This document shows, in pieces, positions 1-9,390 of a stretch of 64,000 nt of DNA; the stretch's first letter is position 1, and the number at the start of each line of letters is the position of its first letter. The notes under the pieces were generated by a model. The model was given only the letters and a program-made list of their open reading frames with translations. It searched no databases and was not told the DNA's origin. Location of the stretch: NCBI RefSeq assembly GCF_034676725.1, contig NZ_JAUCBR010000004.1:186001-250000 (forward strand), given 5' to 3'. Made by a program: the position numbers and the translations under genes. This stretch comes from Denitromonas sp. (GTDB taxonomy: Bacteria > Pseudomonadota > Gammaproteobacteria > Burkholderiales > Rhodocyclaceae).

Positions 1-1030
1 CGACCACCTGCCGTGCCAGCGCACCGCACTGCACCACCTTGTCGCGCCAGCGCGGCGCCTTGCACCAGGTGTAGGCGCCGGCCTTGTCGGCATCGGGGTG
101 GGTCTCGCCGGCCAGCGGATGGTGGCGCTCGGCCGAGCCGGCCAGCCAGGCGTGGGAGAGGTCCTCGACGATATCGCGCGAGTCGACCGGGTGCACCGCG
201 CCGACCGCGGCATCCCACACGCCGGGCGCAAACTGCCGCGTGCGGCCGGTCGGGTAGTTGCCGAAGCTCAGATAGCGCTCGGGGCAGCGCCCCAGGGTGT
301 CGAGCGACAGTTGCCGGGACAGGTCGAGAAAACGCGCCAGGTCTCCCCGCGTCGGCCCCACGGCCTCGAACCACGCCCACAGGGCATCGACCGAATCGAG
401 CGCCGTCACCGCTTCGAGCGCATCCCCGAACAGATGCCGCTCCAGCCAGCCGCGGAATTCGCGCAGCTGGCTGAGCAGGCGCACCCGCTCGGCCGGCAAA
501 ATGGCACGCGCCGAGCCGCCCGGCTGCAGGCTGAGGGTGTGCGGCCACTTGCCCGCCAGCGTGCCCATCACCTGCAGGAAGCGCGCCCGCGCCGGCAGCG
601 CCTCGGCCGCGGCCGAGCCTTCGACCGCCTTGAAGCGCGCCCGCACGGCGTCAAAGCCGGGCCTGCCGGCATAGGCGTCGCGCGCGAAATCCGGCATGAA
701 GAAGAGATAAAAATGGGTGAAGTGATCGGCCAGGTTCTCGGCCGCCAGCATCAGGTTGTTGGCCCGCTCGCCATTGGGCGGCGGCGTCACCCCGGCCAGA
801 TTGGCCAGCGCGGCAGCGGCAGCGGCCGATTGCGAGACCGAGCAGATGCCGCAGATGCGCGGCACCAGGGTGAGCGCATCCACGGGCGCCTTGCCCTGCA
901 GGATCTGCTCGAAGCCGCGGTACAGGGGCGAATTGACCCAGGCCGCGCTGACCTTGCCCCCGGCCGTCTCGAGCGTCACCTCCAGGTCGCCCTCCACCCG
1001 GTTGAACGGGCCCAGTACCTGGCGGCTCAT
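1..1030 (-). CDS. hoxC: Regulatory [NiFe]-hydrogenase large subunit HoxC/HupV (3' end outside window)
   Basis: Large subunit of the H2-sensing (group 2b) hydrogenase, which signals H2 to a HoxJ-type kinase rather than supplying respiration. The reverse strand from the ATG at 1030 reads MSRQVLGPFNRVEGDLEVT and then RICGICSVSQS, the N-terminal CxxC pair that binds the NiFe centre. About 343 codons are present; the C-terminal DPCxxC motif lies beyond the window edge. The start overlaps the stop of the upstream small-subunit gene (ATGA), so the two are translationally coupled. The cytoplasmic sensor role follows from pairing with a small subunit that lacks a Tat signal. Confidence 0.93.
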   Translation of the reverse strand, partial: MSRQVLGPFNRVEGDLEVTLETAGGKVSAAWVNSPLYRGFEQILQGKAPVDALTLVPRICGICSVSQSAAAAAALANLAGVTPPPNGERANNLMLAAENLADHFTHFYLFFMPDFARDAYAGRPGFDAVRARFKAVEGSAAAEALPARARFLQVMGTLAGKWPHTLSLQPGGSARAILPAERVRLLSQLREFRGWLERHLFGDALEAVTALDSVDALWAWFEAVGPTRGDLARFLDLSRQLSLDTLGRCPERYLSFGNYPTGRTRQFAPGVWDAAVGAVHPVDSRDIVEDLSHAWLAGSAERHHPLAGETHPDADKAGAYTWCKAPRWRDKVVQCGALARQVV

Positions 1031-2022
1031 TTGCGCCCGGTCCGGCGGATGGCGGGGGTGATCACCGGATGGTCGGCCGTGGCATTGGTGCGCACACGGC
1101 TGGGCGTGGCCGACTTGGACAGCGCCGCCAGGGCCACGAACCAGGCCTTGGGCATGTCGGTCGGCAGGCCGATGGGAATGCCGCCGACCTTGGGGGTCTG
1201 CGCAAACGGGTGGCCAGGCTCCTCGAAGCCCGGTTCGGTACAGCTGATGCAGGCGTAGCCGCCATTGGTGCATGAGCCCTGCCCGTTCCATGGCCGCAGG
1301 TTGCAGTCGGCGTGCGCCTGGGTGCCCTTGCAGCCCATGTGTTCCATCATGCAGCCGAGGTCCGACGGCTTCTCGGCGCTGGCCTTGAACTCGTAGAACT
1401 CGTTGCGCGCGCAGCCATGGTGGACCAGGTGGTCGGCATAGAAGCGCGGCCGGCCGAGGGTGTCGAGGCTGTCGCGCGTCACTTCGTCCATGGCCAGCGC
1501 GAACAGGGTCTCGATGACCCAGTCCGGATGCGTCGGGCAGCCGGCGACGTTGATCACCGGCAGGGCGCTGGCGCTGCGGAAATCGGCCCCGAGCAGCCCG
1601 CCGGGCGCGTCGCCGTCGTACTGCAGGCCGCAGGCATCGGTCGGGTTGAAGGAGGCCGCCGTGACCCCGCCAAAGGCGGCGCAGGTACCCACGGCAACCA
1701 CATGGCGGGCCTGGCCGGCGAGCGCGCCGACCCAGTCGATCATCGGCCGACCGGTGCCGGCCAGCATGTGGAAGCGGCCGCTGCCCTTGGGGCCGCGCAG
1801 CAGCGCGCCCTCAACGCACAGCACATCGAGCGCCTGCCGGCCGTCGATGCACGCCTCGAGCAAGGCGACCACGTCGTCGCCACTGCGCTCCGACAGGCTC
1901 GGATGCCACAGCAACTCGACCCCGCCGTCGGCCAGGGTGGCCATCAGGTTGGGGGTATCGGCGCACAGCAGCGACATGGTGCACCCGCCGCAACCGCCAG
2001 ACTGGAGCCAGAGCACGTTCAT
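1027..2022 (-). CDS. hoxB: Regulatory [NiFe]-hydrogenase small subunit HoxB/HupU
   Basis: 331 residues; Fe-S electron-transfer subunit of the H2 sensor. It starts MNVLWLQSGGCGGCTMSLL, so the proximal-cluster cysteines begin at residue 10 and there is no twin-arginine signal peptide. This is the hallmark of the soluble regulatory class as against exported uptake enzymes. Further cysteine motifs occur around GTCAAFGG, AGCPTHPDW and near the C terminus (CNLRPWNGQGSC, CISC). It overlaps hoxC by 4 bp. By analogy with Ralstonia HoxBC it would report H2 through a histidine kinase to HoxA, encoded at 4757-6202; no kinase gene is visible inside the window. Confidence 0.94.
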   Translation of the reverse strand: MNVLWLQSGGCGGCTMSLLCADTPNLMATLADGGVELLWHPSLSERSGDDVVALLEACIDGRQALDVLCVEGALLRGPKGSGRFHMLAGTGRPMIDWVGALAGQARHVVAVGTCAAFGGVTAASFNPTDACGLQYDGDAPGGLLGADFRSASALPVINVAGCPTHPDWVIETLFALAMDEVTRDSLDTLGRPRFYADHLVHHGCARNEFYEFKASAEKPSDLGCMMEHMGCKGTQAHADCNLRPWNGQGSCTNGGYACISCTEPGFEEPGHPFAQTPKVGGIPIGLPTDMPKAWFVALAALSKSATPSRVRTNATADHPVITPAIRRTGRK

Positions 2023-2061
2023 GGGGCGTATTGAATCACAGGGCCGACGGCACGCACAGGG

Positions 2062-2346
2062 TCAGTCGGGCGCGGATTCACGCTTGAATTGATAGAGCAG
2101 CGCCCGGCAACCGGCGCAGCTGACGATGCGGGTGTTGTCGCCGCTGTCGTCGAGCCCCTGCTCGGTCGTCTCGGTGCTGCCGCATTTCTTGCAGGCGCCG
2201 CCCTCGCCGGCCGAGGCGAAGTAGTCGTCACGATCGGGCAGCTCACGCTGTGCCTTCATGTGCGCCTGGTGCTTGGTCAGCACGATGAAGGCGGTGATGA
2301 ACAGCGTCAGGATGAGTACGATCGGAAAGGCCATTTCCAGCGCCAT
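2062..2346 (-). CDS. Small membrane-anchored zinc-ribbon protein
   Basis: 94 residues. Residues 5-22 form a hydrophobic helix (FPIVLILTLFITAFIVL). Two CxxC pairs follow (CKKC and CAGC) about 26 residues apart, resembling a zinc ribbon or rubredoxin-like metal site on the cytoplasmic or periplasmic side. It lies 39 bp upstream of hoxB in the same direction and may be co-transcribed with the H2 sensor. I do not recognise a named family; a link to hydrogen sensing is only suggested by position. Confidence 0.7.
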   Translation of the reverse strand: MALEMAFPIVLILTLFITAFIVLTKHQAHMKAQRELPDRDDYFASAGEGGACKKCGSTETTEQGLDDSGDNTRIVSCAGCRALLYQFKRESAPD

Positions 2347-2571
2347 GGGCGGTTATTCCTTTGTCAGTGGTACCGTCTCGATCGATACGGCGCCGTTGCA
2401 AGTGAGACAGGTTAGCGGCTTTTCACGGCTGCCGGCCTTGTCGCAGATCAGTGCGGGGGGCCTATGACGGGGCCCGCCAGCGGTCAGATCGCGAAAAAAA
2501 TTGATGGTTCCACCTTTGTCGTATGTCTCAAATCTGAAACAATCCGCTTTTTTCCAGCAATCGGGCGATCC

Positions 2572-4158
2572 GTGGAACTCAAACACATCAGCGAACTTGA
2601 ACGCGCAACCCAGCGTGGCAGCGGCGAGATGTTCCGGCTCGGCATGGGGCTGCTATTTGTTGTCGGCGTGATGCTCTATGCCACCACCCGGGGCATTGGC
2701 GGCGAACTCAACGTGATGCTGGTCGTCGCCGCCGTCATTGGCGGCTACATGGCGATGAACATCGGCGCCAACGACGTGGCCAACAACGTCGGCCCGGCGG
2801 TCGGCTCCAAGGCCATGAGCCTGGGCCTGGCGCTGGTCATCGCCGCCGTCTTCGAAGCGGCGGGCGCACTGATCGCCGGCGGCGAGGTGGTCGGCACCAT
2901 CCGCAACGGCATCATCGACGCCAGCCAGCTGCCCAGCGGCCAGAGCTTTGTGTGGCTGATGCTCGCCGCCCTGCTCGCCGGCGCCTTGTGGCTGAACATC
3001 GCCACCGCCGTGGGTGCGCCGGTATCGACCACCCACTCCATCGTCGGCGCGGTGCTCGGCGCGGGCATCGCAGCCAGTGGTTTCGGTGTGGCCAACTGGG
3101 GCACGGTCGGTCAGATCGCCGCCAGCTGGGTGATCTCGCCGCTGCTCGGCGGCATGGTGGCGGCCGCCTTCCTGTACTTCATCAAGCACCGCATCACCTA
3201 CCACACCGACATGCGCGCCGCCGCCAAGCGCTGGGTGCCGCTGCTGATCGCGCTGATGGGCTGGGCGACCTCGTCCTACCTGCTGCTCAAGGGACTCAAG
3301 TCGGTCGTGAAGATCAGCTTCGGCGCCGCCATGCTGTACGGGCTGCTGTTTGCCATCCTCCTGTTCGTGGTCCTGCGTCCGGTGGTCTCGCGCCAGGCCG
3401 ACAAGCTCGGCAACGACAAGGCCGGCATCAAGCAGTTGTTCACCGTGCCGCTGATCTTCGCCGCCGCGCTGCTGTCCTTTGCCCACGGCTCGAATGACGT
3501 GGCCAACGCGGTCGGCCCGCTGGCGGCGATTGTCGATGTGCTCACCAGCACCTCCGGTCAGGTCCACGCCAAAGCCGCCATCCCGACCTGGGTGATGATG
3601 GTCGGCGCCATCGGCATCGCGCTGGGGCTGGCGCTGTATGGACCGAAGGTGATCCGCACGGTCGGCTCCGAGATCACCGAACTCGACCAGATGCGCGCCT
3701 ACTGCATCGCCATGGCGGCCACCATCACGGTGATCATCGCCAGCCAGCTCGGCCTGCCGGTCAGCTCGACGCACATCGCGGTCGGCGGCGTGTTCGGCGT
3801 CGGCTTCCTGCGTGAATGGATCAAGCACAAGTACGCGCGCATGGAAGACGAGATCAAGGCGCACCACCCCGAAGACGACCAGGGCGCGATCGATGCCTTC
3901 ATGGTGCGCTTCAATGCCGCACCGGTGGCCGAGAAGGGCCGCATGCTCACCGAGCTGAAAGAACAGGCCAAGGCGCACCTCGATCCGGCGCACTTCTCCA
4001 AGCAGGAGCGCAAGGCCCTCAAGCGGGTCTATCGCCAGGAGCTGGTCAAGCGCTCGCAGCTCAAGCGCATCGCCGCCGCCTGGGTGATCACCGTGCCGGC
4101 CTCGGCGATCATGGCTGCCATGCTGTTTTTCATGATCCGCGGCATGATGCTGTCCTGA
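2572..4158 (+). CDS. pit: PiT-family inorganic phosphate transporter
   Basis: Low-affinity phosphate/cation symporter of the PiT (PF01384) family, inner membrane, about 528 residues. Two copies of the family signature are visible: GANDVANNVGPAVGSKAM near the N terminus and GSNDVANAVGPLAAI in the second half, each followed by an SSTH/STTH motif (VSTTHSIVG, VSSTHIAVG). Around ten hydrophobic segments surround a charged cytoplasmic loop at the C-terminal side. The frame is open back to 2464, but I prefer the GTG at 2572 (VELKHISELERAT), which matches family N termini; an ATG at 2629 is also possible. A hairpin terminator follows at 4179. Confidence 0.93.
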   Translation: MELKHISELERATQRGSGEMFRLGMGLLFVVGVMLYATTRGIGGELNVMLVVAAVIGGYMAMNIGANDVANNVGPAVGSKAMSLGLALVIAAVFEAAGALIAGGEVVGTIRNGIIDASQLPSGQSFVWLMLAALLAGALWLNIATAVGAPVSTTHSIVGAVLGAGIAASGFGVANWGTVGQIAASWVISPLLGGMVAAAFLYFIKHRITYHTDMRAAAKRWVPLLIALMGWATSSYLLLKGLKSVVKISFGAAMLYGLLFAILLFVVLRPVVSRQADKLGNDKAGIKQLFTVPLIFAAALLSFAHGSNDVANAVGPLAAIVDVLTSTSGQVHAKAAIPTWVMMVGAIGIALGLALYGPKVIRTVGSEITELDQMRAYCIAMAATITVIIASQLGLPVSSTHIAVGGVFGVGFLREWIKHKYARMEDEIKAHHPEDDQGAIDAFMVRFNAAPVAEKGRMLTELKEQAKAHLDPAHFSKQERKALKRVYRQELVKRSQLKRIAAAWVITVPASAIMAAMLFFMIRGMMLS

Positions 4159-4178
4159 CCGGGCACGCACAACACGAC

Positions 4179-4205
4179 GGGCAGCCTGGCGCTGCCCGTT
4201 TTTTT
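4179..4205 (+). terminator. Rho-independent terminator of the phosphate transporter gene
   Basis: GGGCAGC, a 5-nt loop CTGGC, then GCTGCCC followed by G and seven T residues, 20 bp after the stop codon. Perfect 7-bp stem with a T tract. Confidence 0.88.
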
Positions 4206-4224
4206 GTGTGGCGTGGCTGCGCGC

Positions 4225-4677
4225 TCAGGGCGCCGTCGCGGCCGCCGAGAACGCCGACAAGGCCTTGGCGATGTTCGGCACCACCGGGCAGTCGCCCGCC
4301 TGGTGGCGTGCCGCGAGCCATACCGGATCGTTGTAGCCGAGCCAGACCTGTCCGTCGGCGTCTTCCCACACCAGGGCCTTGAGTGGCAGGTCGATGCCCG
4401 CCGTCTGCGCACACTGCATGAACGGGGTGCCACCTTTCGGGTTGCCGAAAACCAGCACCTCGGTCGGACGCAGCGTTGCCCCCACCTTGGCGGCGCCGGC
4501 CGCGTGGTCGATCCGGGCGAAGACGTTCATGCCCTTCTGTTTGACGATGGTTTCCAGCCGGTCCATGGTCTGACGCGCACCATGGGGGCTCTTCATCTGG
4601 ATGAGTCCATCGGCGGCCGTTGCGGCGGTGGCAGCGACGGCGAGGCACAACGGGGCAAGAATCCGCAAACGGGTCAT
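4225..4677 (-). CDS. DUF302-domain periplasmic protein
   Basis: 150 residues starting MTRLRILAPLCLAVAATAATA, a cleavable signal peptide, then a DUF302-type domain (heme/copper-stress associated family of unknown biochemistry). Typical family segments are visible: TMDRLETIVKQKGMNVFARIDH, ATLRPTEVLVFGNPKGG and LPLKALVWEDADGQVWLGYNDP, read across two adjacent stretches. The ATG at 4677 is preceded by an AGGAG ribosome-binding site at proper spacing; the open frame extends upstream to 4752 without such a site. The gene stands alone between the phosphate transporter (convergent) and hoxA. Confidence 0.85.
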   Translation of the reverse strand: MTRLRILAPLCLAVAATAATAADGLIQMKSPHGARQTMDRLETIVKQKGMNVFARIDHAAGAAKVGATLRPTEVLVFGNPKGGTPFMQCAQTAGIDLPLKALVWEDADGQVWLGYNDPVWLAARHQAGDCPVVPNIAKALSAFSAAATAP

Positions 4678-4756
4678 GGGGTGTCTCCTGTTGGGGGTTA
4701 ACAGGAAGACAGACCCCGCCGCCGGGCCAATCCTTACACCAGCGGCAGGCATCGCC

Positions 4757-6202
4757 TCAATTTTTTTCCAGCCCGTAGCGCGACAGCTTGTTGCGCAGGC
4801 CGACCCGTGACAGGCCCAGCTCCTTGGCGGCGCGGGTCTTGTTCCAGCGGTGGCGGATCAGGCTCTCCTTGACGATGCGCGCTTCCAGCATCTCCAGCCG
4901 ACCCTTCAGGTCGCCGTCGAGTCCGGCGAGCAGGTTCAGTTCCGGCTCGTCGTCGGCCTCGGCGGCGCGCAGCACGCGCGGGCTCAGGTCGGCGGCGCGC
5001 AGGCGGGTGCCGTCGGCCAGCGCCGCCATGCGCAGCACTTCGTTACGCAGCTCGCGCACATTGCCCGGCCAGCGGTAGGCGCACAGGCAGGCCAGCACCT
5101 CCCGGTCGAGCGGCTCGAAGGCGCCGCCCTGGACGCTGGCCAGTTCGCGCGCAAAGGCATTGGCAATCAGCGGGATGTCCATGGTCCGCTCGCGCAGCGG
5201 CGGCACGTGCACGGTGATGGCGGCCAGGCGGTAGAACAGATCCTCGCGGAAGCGGCCGGCCTGCATGTCGGCCTCCAGGTCGCGGTTGGTGGCGGTCACC
5301 ACCCGCACATCCACCGGCAGCGGCCGCGGCGCGCCGACCGGGCGCACCTCGCCCTCCTGCAGCACGCGCAGCAGTTTGACCTGAAAGGCCGGCGTAGTCT
5401 CGCCGATCTCGTCGAGGAAGATGCTGCCGCCGTCGGCCTGCTTGAACAGGCCCACGCGGTCTTCATAGGCGCCGGTGAAGGCGCCGCGCTTGTAGCCGAA
5501 CAGCTCCGATTCGAGCAGCTGATCGGGCACCGCGCCGCAGTTTTCGGTAATGAAGGCCGCCTCGGCGCGCGGGCTGGCCAGGTGCAGGCCGCGCGCCAGC
5601 AATTCCTTGCCGGTACCGGATTCGCCGGTGAGCAGCACCGGCACGTCCAGCCGCGCCACCTTCTCGACCAGCGCACACACCGCGTTCATCGGCGAGTCGG
5701 GCGCGCGCAGCAGGGCCGACACCGCGTACTGGCGCGCCACCGCCTGGCGCTGGCCGGCGACACGCTGGCGCATCACCGGCTCGGCCACCTTCATGTCCAG
5801 CGACAGGCGATGGTTCTCGCTCTGCAGGCGGTACATCTCGGCCGCACCGTTGAGCGTCAGCAGCAATTGCTCGGGCTGCCAGGGCTTGAGCAGGTACTGG
5901 TAGATGCCGGCCTGGTTGATGCCGGCGATGATGTCTTCCGAATCGGTGTAGCCGGAGATGATGATGCGCACCGCGTCCGGCCACTTGTCGCGCACCTCGG
6001 CCAGGAACTGCACGCCCGAGGCGCCCGGCATGCGCTGGTCGCACAGCACGATATGGATCCACTCGCGCGCCATGATCGCCGCGGCATCCTCGGCCGAGGC
6101 GGCGGTGAACACGGTGAAGTCTTCTTCCAGCGTGCGGCGCAGCGCCTCCTGCGAGCGCACTTCGTCATCCACCACCAGTACGGTGGGCAGGGTCTTGCTC
6201 AT
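4757..6202 (-). CDS. hoxA: Sigma-54-dependent response regulator HoxA/HupR (hydrogenase gene activator)
   Basis: 481 residues with receiver, AAA+ and Fis-type DNA-binding domains. The receiver begins [15 protein letters not shown] and has the acceptor Asp in CDQRMPG. The AAA+ domain shows Walker A GESGTGKE, the sigma-54-contacting loop [13 protein letters not shown] and Walker B IFLDEIGE. The C terminus has a helix-turn-helix ([20 protein letters not shown]). It activates -24/-12 promoters of hydrogenase operons; matching elements occur upstream of hoxM, hoxK and hybO here. The ATG at 6202 overlaps the stop of hypX (ATGA). In this family the unphosphorylated form is often the active one. Confidence 0.95.
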   Translation of the reverse strand: MSKTLPTVLVVDDEVRSQEALRRTLEEDFTVFTAASAEDAAAIMAREWIHIVLCDQRMPGASGVQFLAEVRDKWPDAVRIIISGYTDSEDIIAGINQAGIYQYLLKPWQPEQLLLTLNGAAEMYRLQSENHRLSLDMKVAEPVMRQRVAGQRQAVARQYAVSALLRAPDSPMNAVCALVEKVARLDVPVLLTGESGTGKELLARGLHLASPRAEAAFITENCGAVPDQLLESELFGYKRGAFTGAYEDRVGLFKQADGGSIFLDEIGETTPAFQVKLLRVLQEGEVRPVGAPRPLPVDVRVVTATNRDLEADMQAGRFREDLFYRLAAITVHVPPLRERTMDIPLIANAFARELASVQGGAFEPLDREVLACLCAYRWPGNVRELRNEVLRMAALADGTRLRAADLSPRVLRAAEADDEPELNLLAGLDGDLKGRLEMLEARIVKESLIRHRWNKTRAAKELGLSRVGLRNKLSRYGLEKN

Positions 6203-7929
6203 ACGGCGGCACTCTCCTCGATGGCCGGCCGCTGCCAGCCCAGGTCCCGGTGACGGGCCAGATGGCGCGGCGTCCACGACTGCGGGCTTTTCAGCACGAA
6301 GTGGTAGCGCGCCACGTGATAGCTCGGGTCGAAACCGTAGAAGTTGCGCTGCATGTGGCGCAATTCCTCGGCGCGGTAGTCGGCCAGCGGCTTGTCGGCC
6401 TCGTCGGCGGCGCGGCGGGCCGCCTTGTCGGCCAGATGCTCGGGCAGCGCCGGATCGGCTGCCAGCACCGCGGCACGATGCGCCACCTCGGCGGCGAAGT
6501 CATCCGGCGTGGCGCCGAAGCAGGCGTCGATCAGACCAATGCCAGCCGCCTTGCGCGCCAGCAGCGGCAAGCGGTCGCCCATGATGCGGCGCCCCGCCGC
6601 CTCGCCCACGCGGCGCGGTAGCAGATAGCTCCAGTATTCGGACCCGAACAGATTGCCCATGTTCTTGTAGTGCGGGTTCATCACCACGCCCTCGCGCGCC
6701 CACACCACATCGGCCGCCAGCGCCAGAAAGCAGCCGCCCGCGCCGGCGTTGCCGCGCATCGCCGCCACGGTGCGCTTGCCTGTCAGCGTCAGCAACGCGA
6801 GGCAGACGTCGTTCATGGCGTTGATGTTGGCCCAGGATTCATCGGCCGGCGACTCGGCCGCCTCGATCACATTCAGGTGGATGCCGTTCGACCAGAAATC
6901 GCGCCCGCCTTCGAGCACCAGCACCCGCGTCGGCCGCGCGCCGGCCGCGGCGATGGCGTCGCGCAGGCGCACGCACTGCTCGGTGGACATCGCACCGTTG
7001 GTGAAGTCGAAGCGCAGGAAACCGAGCGCGCCGTCGTCCGACTCGCGGTAGCCGATCTCGGCCGCATCCGGGTCGGCATCGATGACCGGCAGTTGCGCCG
7101 CTGCGTCGGCAAAGGCCAGCGTCGCCGGCAGCTTGAAGGGATGCTCGCTACCGCCGCGCTTCACGTGGCCGATCCACACCGCACCGTCGACCGTGGCACG
7201 CAGGATCGCGCCGTCGCGCCGCCCGATCACCGCGCCCGGCGTGGCAGCGGCCGGCGCCGTGCCCGGCTGCGCGTCGAAGAGCTGACAGGGCTCGCCGAAC
7301 AGCGTGTCGGCCACGCCGGGGAAGCCGTCAGCGGCGCGGATCTTGGCCAGCACCGTGGCGGTGGTGTCGCATGACCAGTCGATGCGCCGGTCGGCCTGGC
7401 GCATCAGCGCGCGCCACTGACCGCGCGGATTCGGCCAGTGGGCCAGCGGCGTCGGCGCCCAGCAGCCGGCACGGCAGTCGGCCACACGCGCCAGCGCCTC
7501 GCGCACCGCCGCCAGCGCGCCCGCGCTGACTTCGTTGCGGTAAATGCTCGCCTTGGGCGCCGCGCGTAGCGGAAACTCGCGTGTCGCCCACACCGGCCCG
7601 GCATCCATCTCGGCCTCGGCCTGCAGCACCGTCACGCCCCAGGTGGCCTCGCCATTGAGGATGGCCCAGTCCAGCGCCGACGGCCCACGATCGCCGACGA
7701 TGCCAGGATGCACGATCAGCGTCAGATGCCGGCGCCAGATCGATTCGGGCACCGCGCGCTTGAGAAAGGGCGCGACGATCACCTCCGGCGCGAACAGCGC
7801 CACCGCCTCCTCGGCCACCGAATCGGCGATGTCGAACTCCACCGAGACTTCGTGCCCGTCCTCGCGCAACTCGGCGAAGAGGCGTTGGGTGAGGCTGTTG
7901 AAGCTATGAGTGAGCAGCAGGATGCGCAT
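6199..7929 (-). CDS. hypX: HypX/HoxX, formyl-THF-dependent CO-ligand synthesis protein
   Basis: 576-residue fusion of an N-terminal formyltransferase/hydrolase-like domain (HPGIVGDRGPSALDWAI, EMDAGPVWATREFPLR) and a C-terminal enoyl-CoA hydratase-like domain (GNAGAGGCFLALAADVVW, NPHYKNMGNLFGSEYW). HypX is known to release CO from formyl-tetrahydrofolate for the active-site Fe(CO)(CN)2 group when oxygen is present, so its presence fits aerobic maturation of an oxygen-tolerant hydrogenase. It ends in an ATGA overlap with hoxA and is separated from hypE by a roughly 330-bp stretch that is mostly one repeat copy. Confidence 0.94.
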   Translation of the reverse strand: MRILLLTHSFNSLTQRLFAELREDGHEVSVEFDIADSVAEEAVALFAPEVIVAPFLKRAVPESIWRRHLTLIVHPGIVGDRGPSALDWAILNGEATWGVTVLQAEAEMDAGPVWATREFPLRAAPKASIYRNEVSAGALAAVREALARVADCRAGCWAPTPLAHWPNPRGQWRALMRQADRRIDWSCDTTATVLAKIRAADGFPGVADTLFGEPCQLFDAQPGTAPAAATPGAVIGRRDGAILRATVDGAVWIGHVKRGGSEHPFKLPATLAFADAAAQLPVIDADPDAAEIGYRESDDGALGFLRFDFTNGAMSTEQCVRLRDAIAAAGARPTRVLVLEGGRDFWSNGIHLNVIEAAESPADESWANINAMNDVCLALLTLTGKRTVAAMRGNAGAGGCFLALAADVVWAREGVVMNPHYKNMGNLFGSEYWSYLLPRRVGEAAGRRIMGDRLPLLARKAAGIGLIDACFGATPDDFAAEVAHRAAVLAADPALPEHLADKAARRAADEADKPLADYRAEELRHMQRNFYGFDPSYHVARYHFVLKSPQSWTPRHLARHRDLGWQRPAIEESAAV

Positions 7930-7951
7930 GGGTCAGGCCTCGAGTCGATGA

Positions 7952-8233
7952 TGGCGGGTTGAAACCCGCGATCCGAGCGGGCAATGGCGCAGCCAAGCCC
8001 GCGTGCCCTTCCCCTTCTGTGCCGCCGAACGAAGCCCGGGAACGGCGGGAATTGTCGTGTCGCCTGTCTGAGCCCGCAGGGCGAGTTCGCGACACGATCC
8101 GCCGGCGCCGGGATTCGTTCGGGCACCGGCGCAGCCGGCGGCACAGTCGGGGCGCTTTCTTTGCCGCCTTTCTTGCGCGTGCAAGAAAGGCGGTCGCCCG
8201 CCGGGGCGAGACCCGGCCAACGAACGGTCGAAG
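7952..8233. repeat. Approx. 280-bp dispersed repeat, copy A (between hypE and hypX)
   Basis: Starts with the palindrome GGCGGGTTGAAACCCGC and runs through a GC-rich segment ending ACCCGGCCAACGAACGGTCGAAG. It is closely similar along its whole length to 9680-9973 (same orientation) and more loosely to 9391-9657 (inverted). It fills nearly all of the 330-bp gap between hypX and hypE. It contains a hairpin around CTTTCTTGCGCGTGCAAGAAAG. No convincing gene lies in it. Confidence 0.85.
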
Positions 8234-8258
8234 CAAGCAAGCTCACAGCACGTGCGCA

Positions 8259-9314
8259 TCAGCAGATCCTCGGCAGTTGTTCGCCCGACAGCCAATCGAC
8301 CATGCGCTTGCCACCGAAACCGGTGCGAATCTGCACAAAGGCGTTGGGGTCGACGGTGACGTCGCCGATGCGCGCCGCCTCGCGCCCCAGTGGATGATCG
8401 CGCAGCGCAGCCAGCGCCGCCTCGGCCGCCTCGGGCGGCACGATGGCCACCAGCTTGCCTTCATTGGCCACATACAGCGGATCGAGCCCGAGCAGCTCGC
8501 AGGCCGCATCCACCTGCTCGCGCACCGGGATGGCCTTCTCCTCCAGCAGCATGCCGACGCCGGACTGGGTGGCGATCTCGTTAAGCGTGGTCGCCAGCCC
8601 GCCGCGCGTCGGGTCGCGCAGCACGCGCACCGACGGCACGGCGGCCAGCAGATCGGCGATCAGACCGTGCAGGGCGGCGGTGTCGGAGGTGATTTCCGAG
8701 TCAAAGGCCAGCGACTCGCGCTGCGCCATGATCGCCATGCCGTGCTCGCCCAGCGTGCCCGACACCAGAATCACATCGCCCGGCCGCGCATTGGCGCCCG
8801 ACAGCGCGCGCCCCGCCGGCAGCGCGCCGACGCCGGTGGTGGTGATGAACACCCCGTCACCCTTGCCCTGCTCCACCACCTTGGTGTCGCCCGTCACCAC
8901 CGGCACCCCGGCCTCGCGACTGGCCGCCGCCATCGAATCGACGATGCGCTTGAGCTCCGCCAGCGGGAATCCTTCTTCGAGAATGAAGCTCGCTGCCAGA
9001 TACAGCGGCCGCGCGCCCATTACCGCTACGTCATTGACGGTGCCGTGCACCGACAGGCAGCCGATGTCGCCGCCGGGGAAGAACAGCGGCGAGACCACAT
9101 GCGCATCGGTGGCCATCACCAGCCGCTCGCCGGGTTCCGGGGCCGGCAGCACGGTGCCGTCGTCGCCCTGGGCGAGATAGTCGTTGGCGAAGGCGCGGGC
9201 GAACAGCTCGTCGATGAGCTGCGCCATGGCCTTGCCACCGGCGCCGTGGCCCATGTCGATGCGGCCGGTCTTGAGGTCCAGGGGGCGGACGTAGCCCTTT
9301 TTGACTTTATTCAT
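8259..9314 (-). CDS. hypE: Hydrogenase maturation protein HypE
   Basis: 351 residues. HypE is the carbamoyl-dehydrating ATPase that turns the HypF-delivered carbamoyl group into a thiocyanate for the Fe(CN)2 ligands. The sequence ends EQLPRIC; the C-terminal PRIC cysteine is the carbamoyl acceptor. The PurM-like N domain is visible (MGHGAGGKAMAQLIDELF, GDDGTVLP, DPTRGGLATTLNEIA). The gene order hypD-hypE is kept but the two genes are split by about 690 bp of repeats, and hypE is again split from hypX, so all three repeat copies lie around this gene. Confidence 0.96.
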   Translation of the reverse strand: MNKVKKGYVRPLDLKTGRIDMGHGAGGKAMAQLIDELFARAFANDYLAQGDDGTVLPAPEPGERLVMATDAHVVSPLFFPGGDIGCLSVHGTVNDVAVMGARPLYLAASFILEEGFPLAELKRIVDSMAAASREAGVPVVTGDTKVVEQGKGDGVFITTTGVGALPAGRALSGANARPGDVILVSGTLGEHGMAIMAQRESLAFDSEITSDTAALHGLIADLLAAVPSVRVLRDPTRGGLATTLNEIATQSGVGMLLEEKAIPVREQVDAACELLGLDPLYVANEGKLVAIVPPEAAEAALAALRDHPLGREAARIGDVTVDPNAFVQIRTGFGGKRMVDWLSGEQLPRIC

Positions 9315-9390
9315 GGGATAGGTGGGCGCACGGGGCGCAGGTTCGTATTTTTTGCCCGTAGGACGGGCTGTGCATTTCTTGATGCGGACG

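Noticed and set aside
98..1258. Long plus-strand frame of 386 codons
   Set aside because: It is the antisense of the hoxC and hoxB genes, which have clear hydrogenase motifs on the minus strand.
2353..2586. Minus-strand frame of 77 codons starting MFEFHGSPDCWKK
   Set aside because: No family resemblance, and it overlaps the start region of the transporter and the end of the intergenic region; probably chance.
2653..4170. Minus-strand frame of 505 codons
   Set aside because: Antisense of the phosphate transporter; His/Asp/Gly-rich nonsense without domains.
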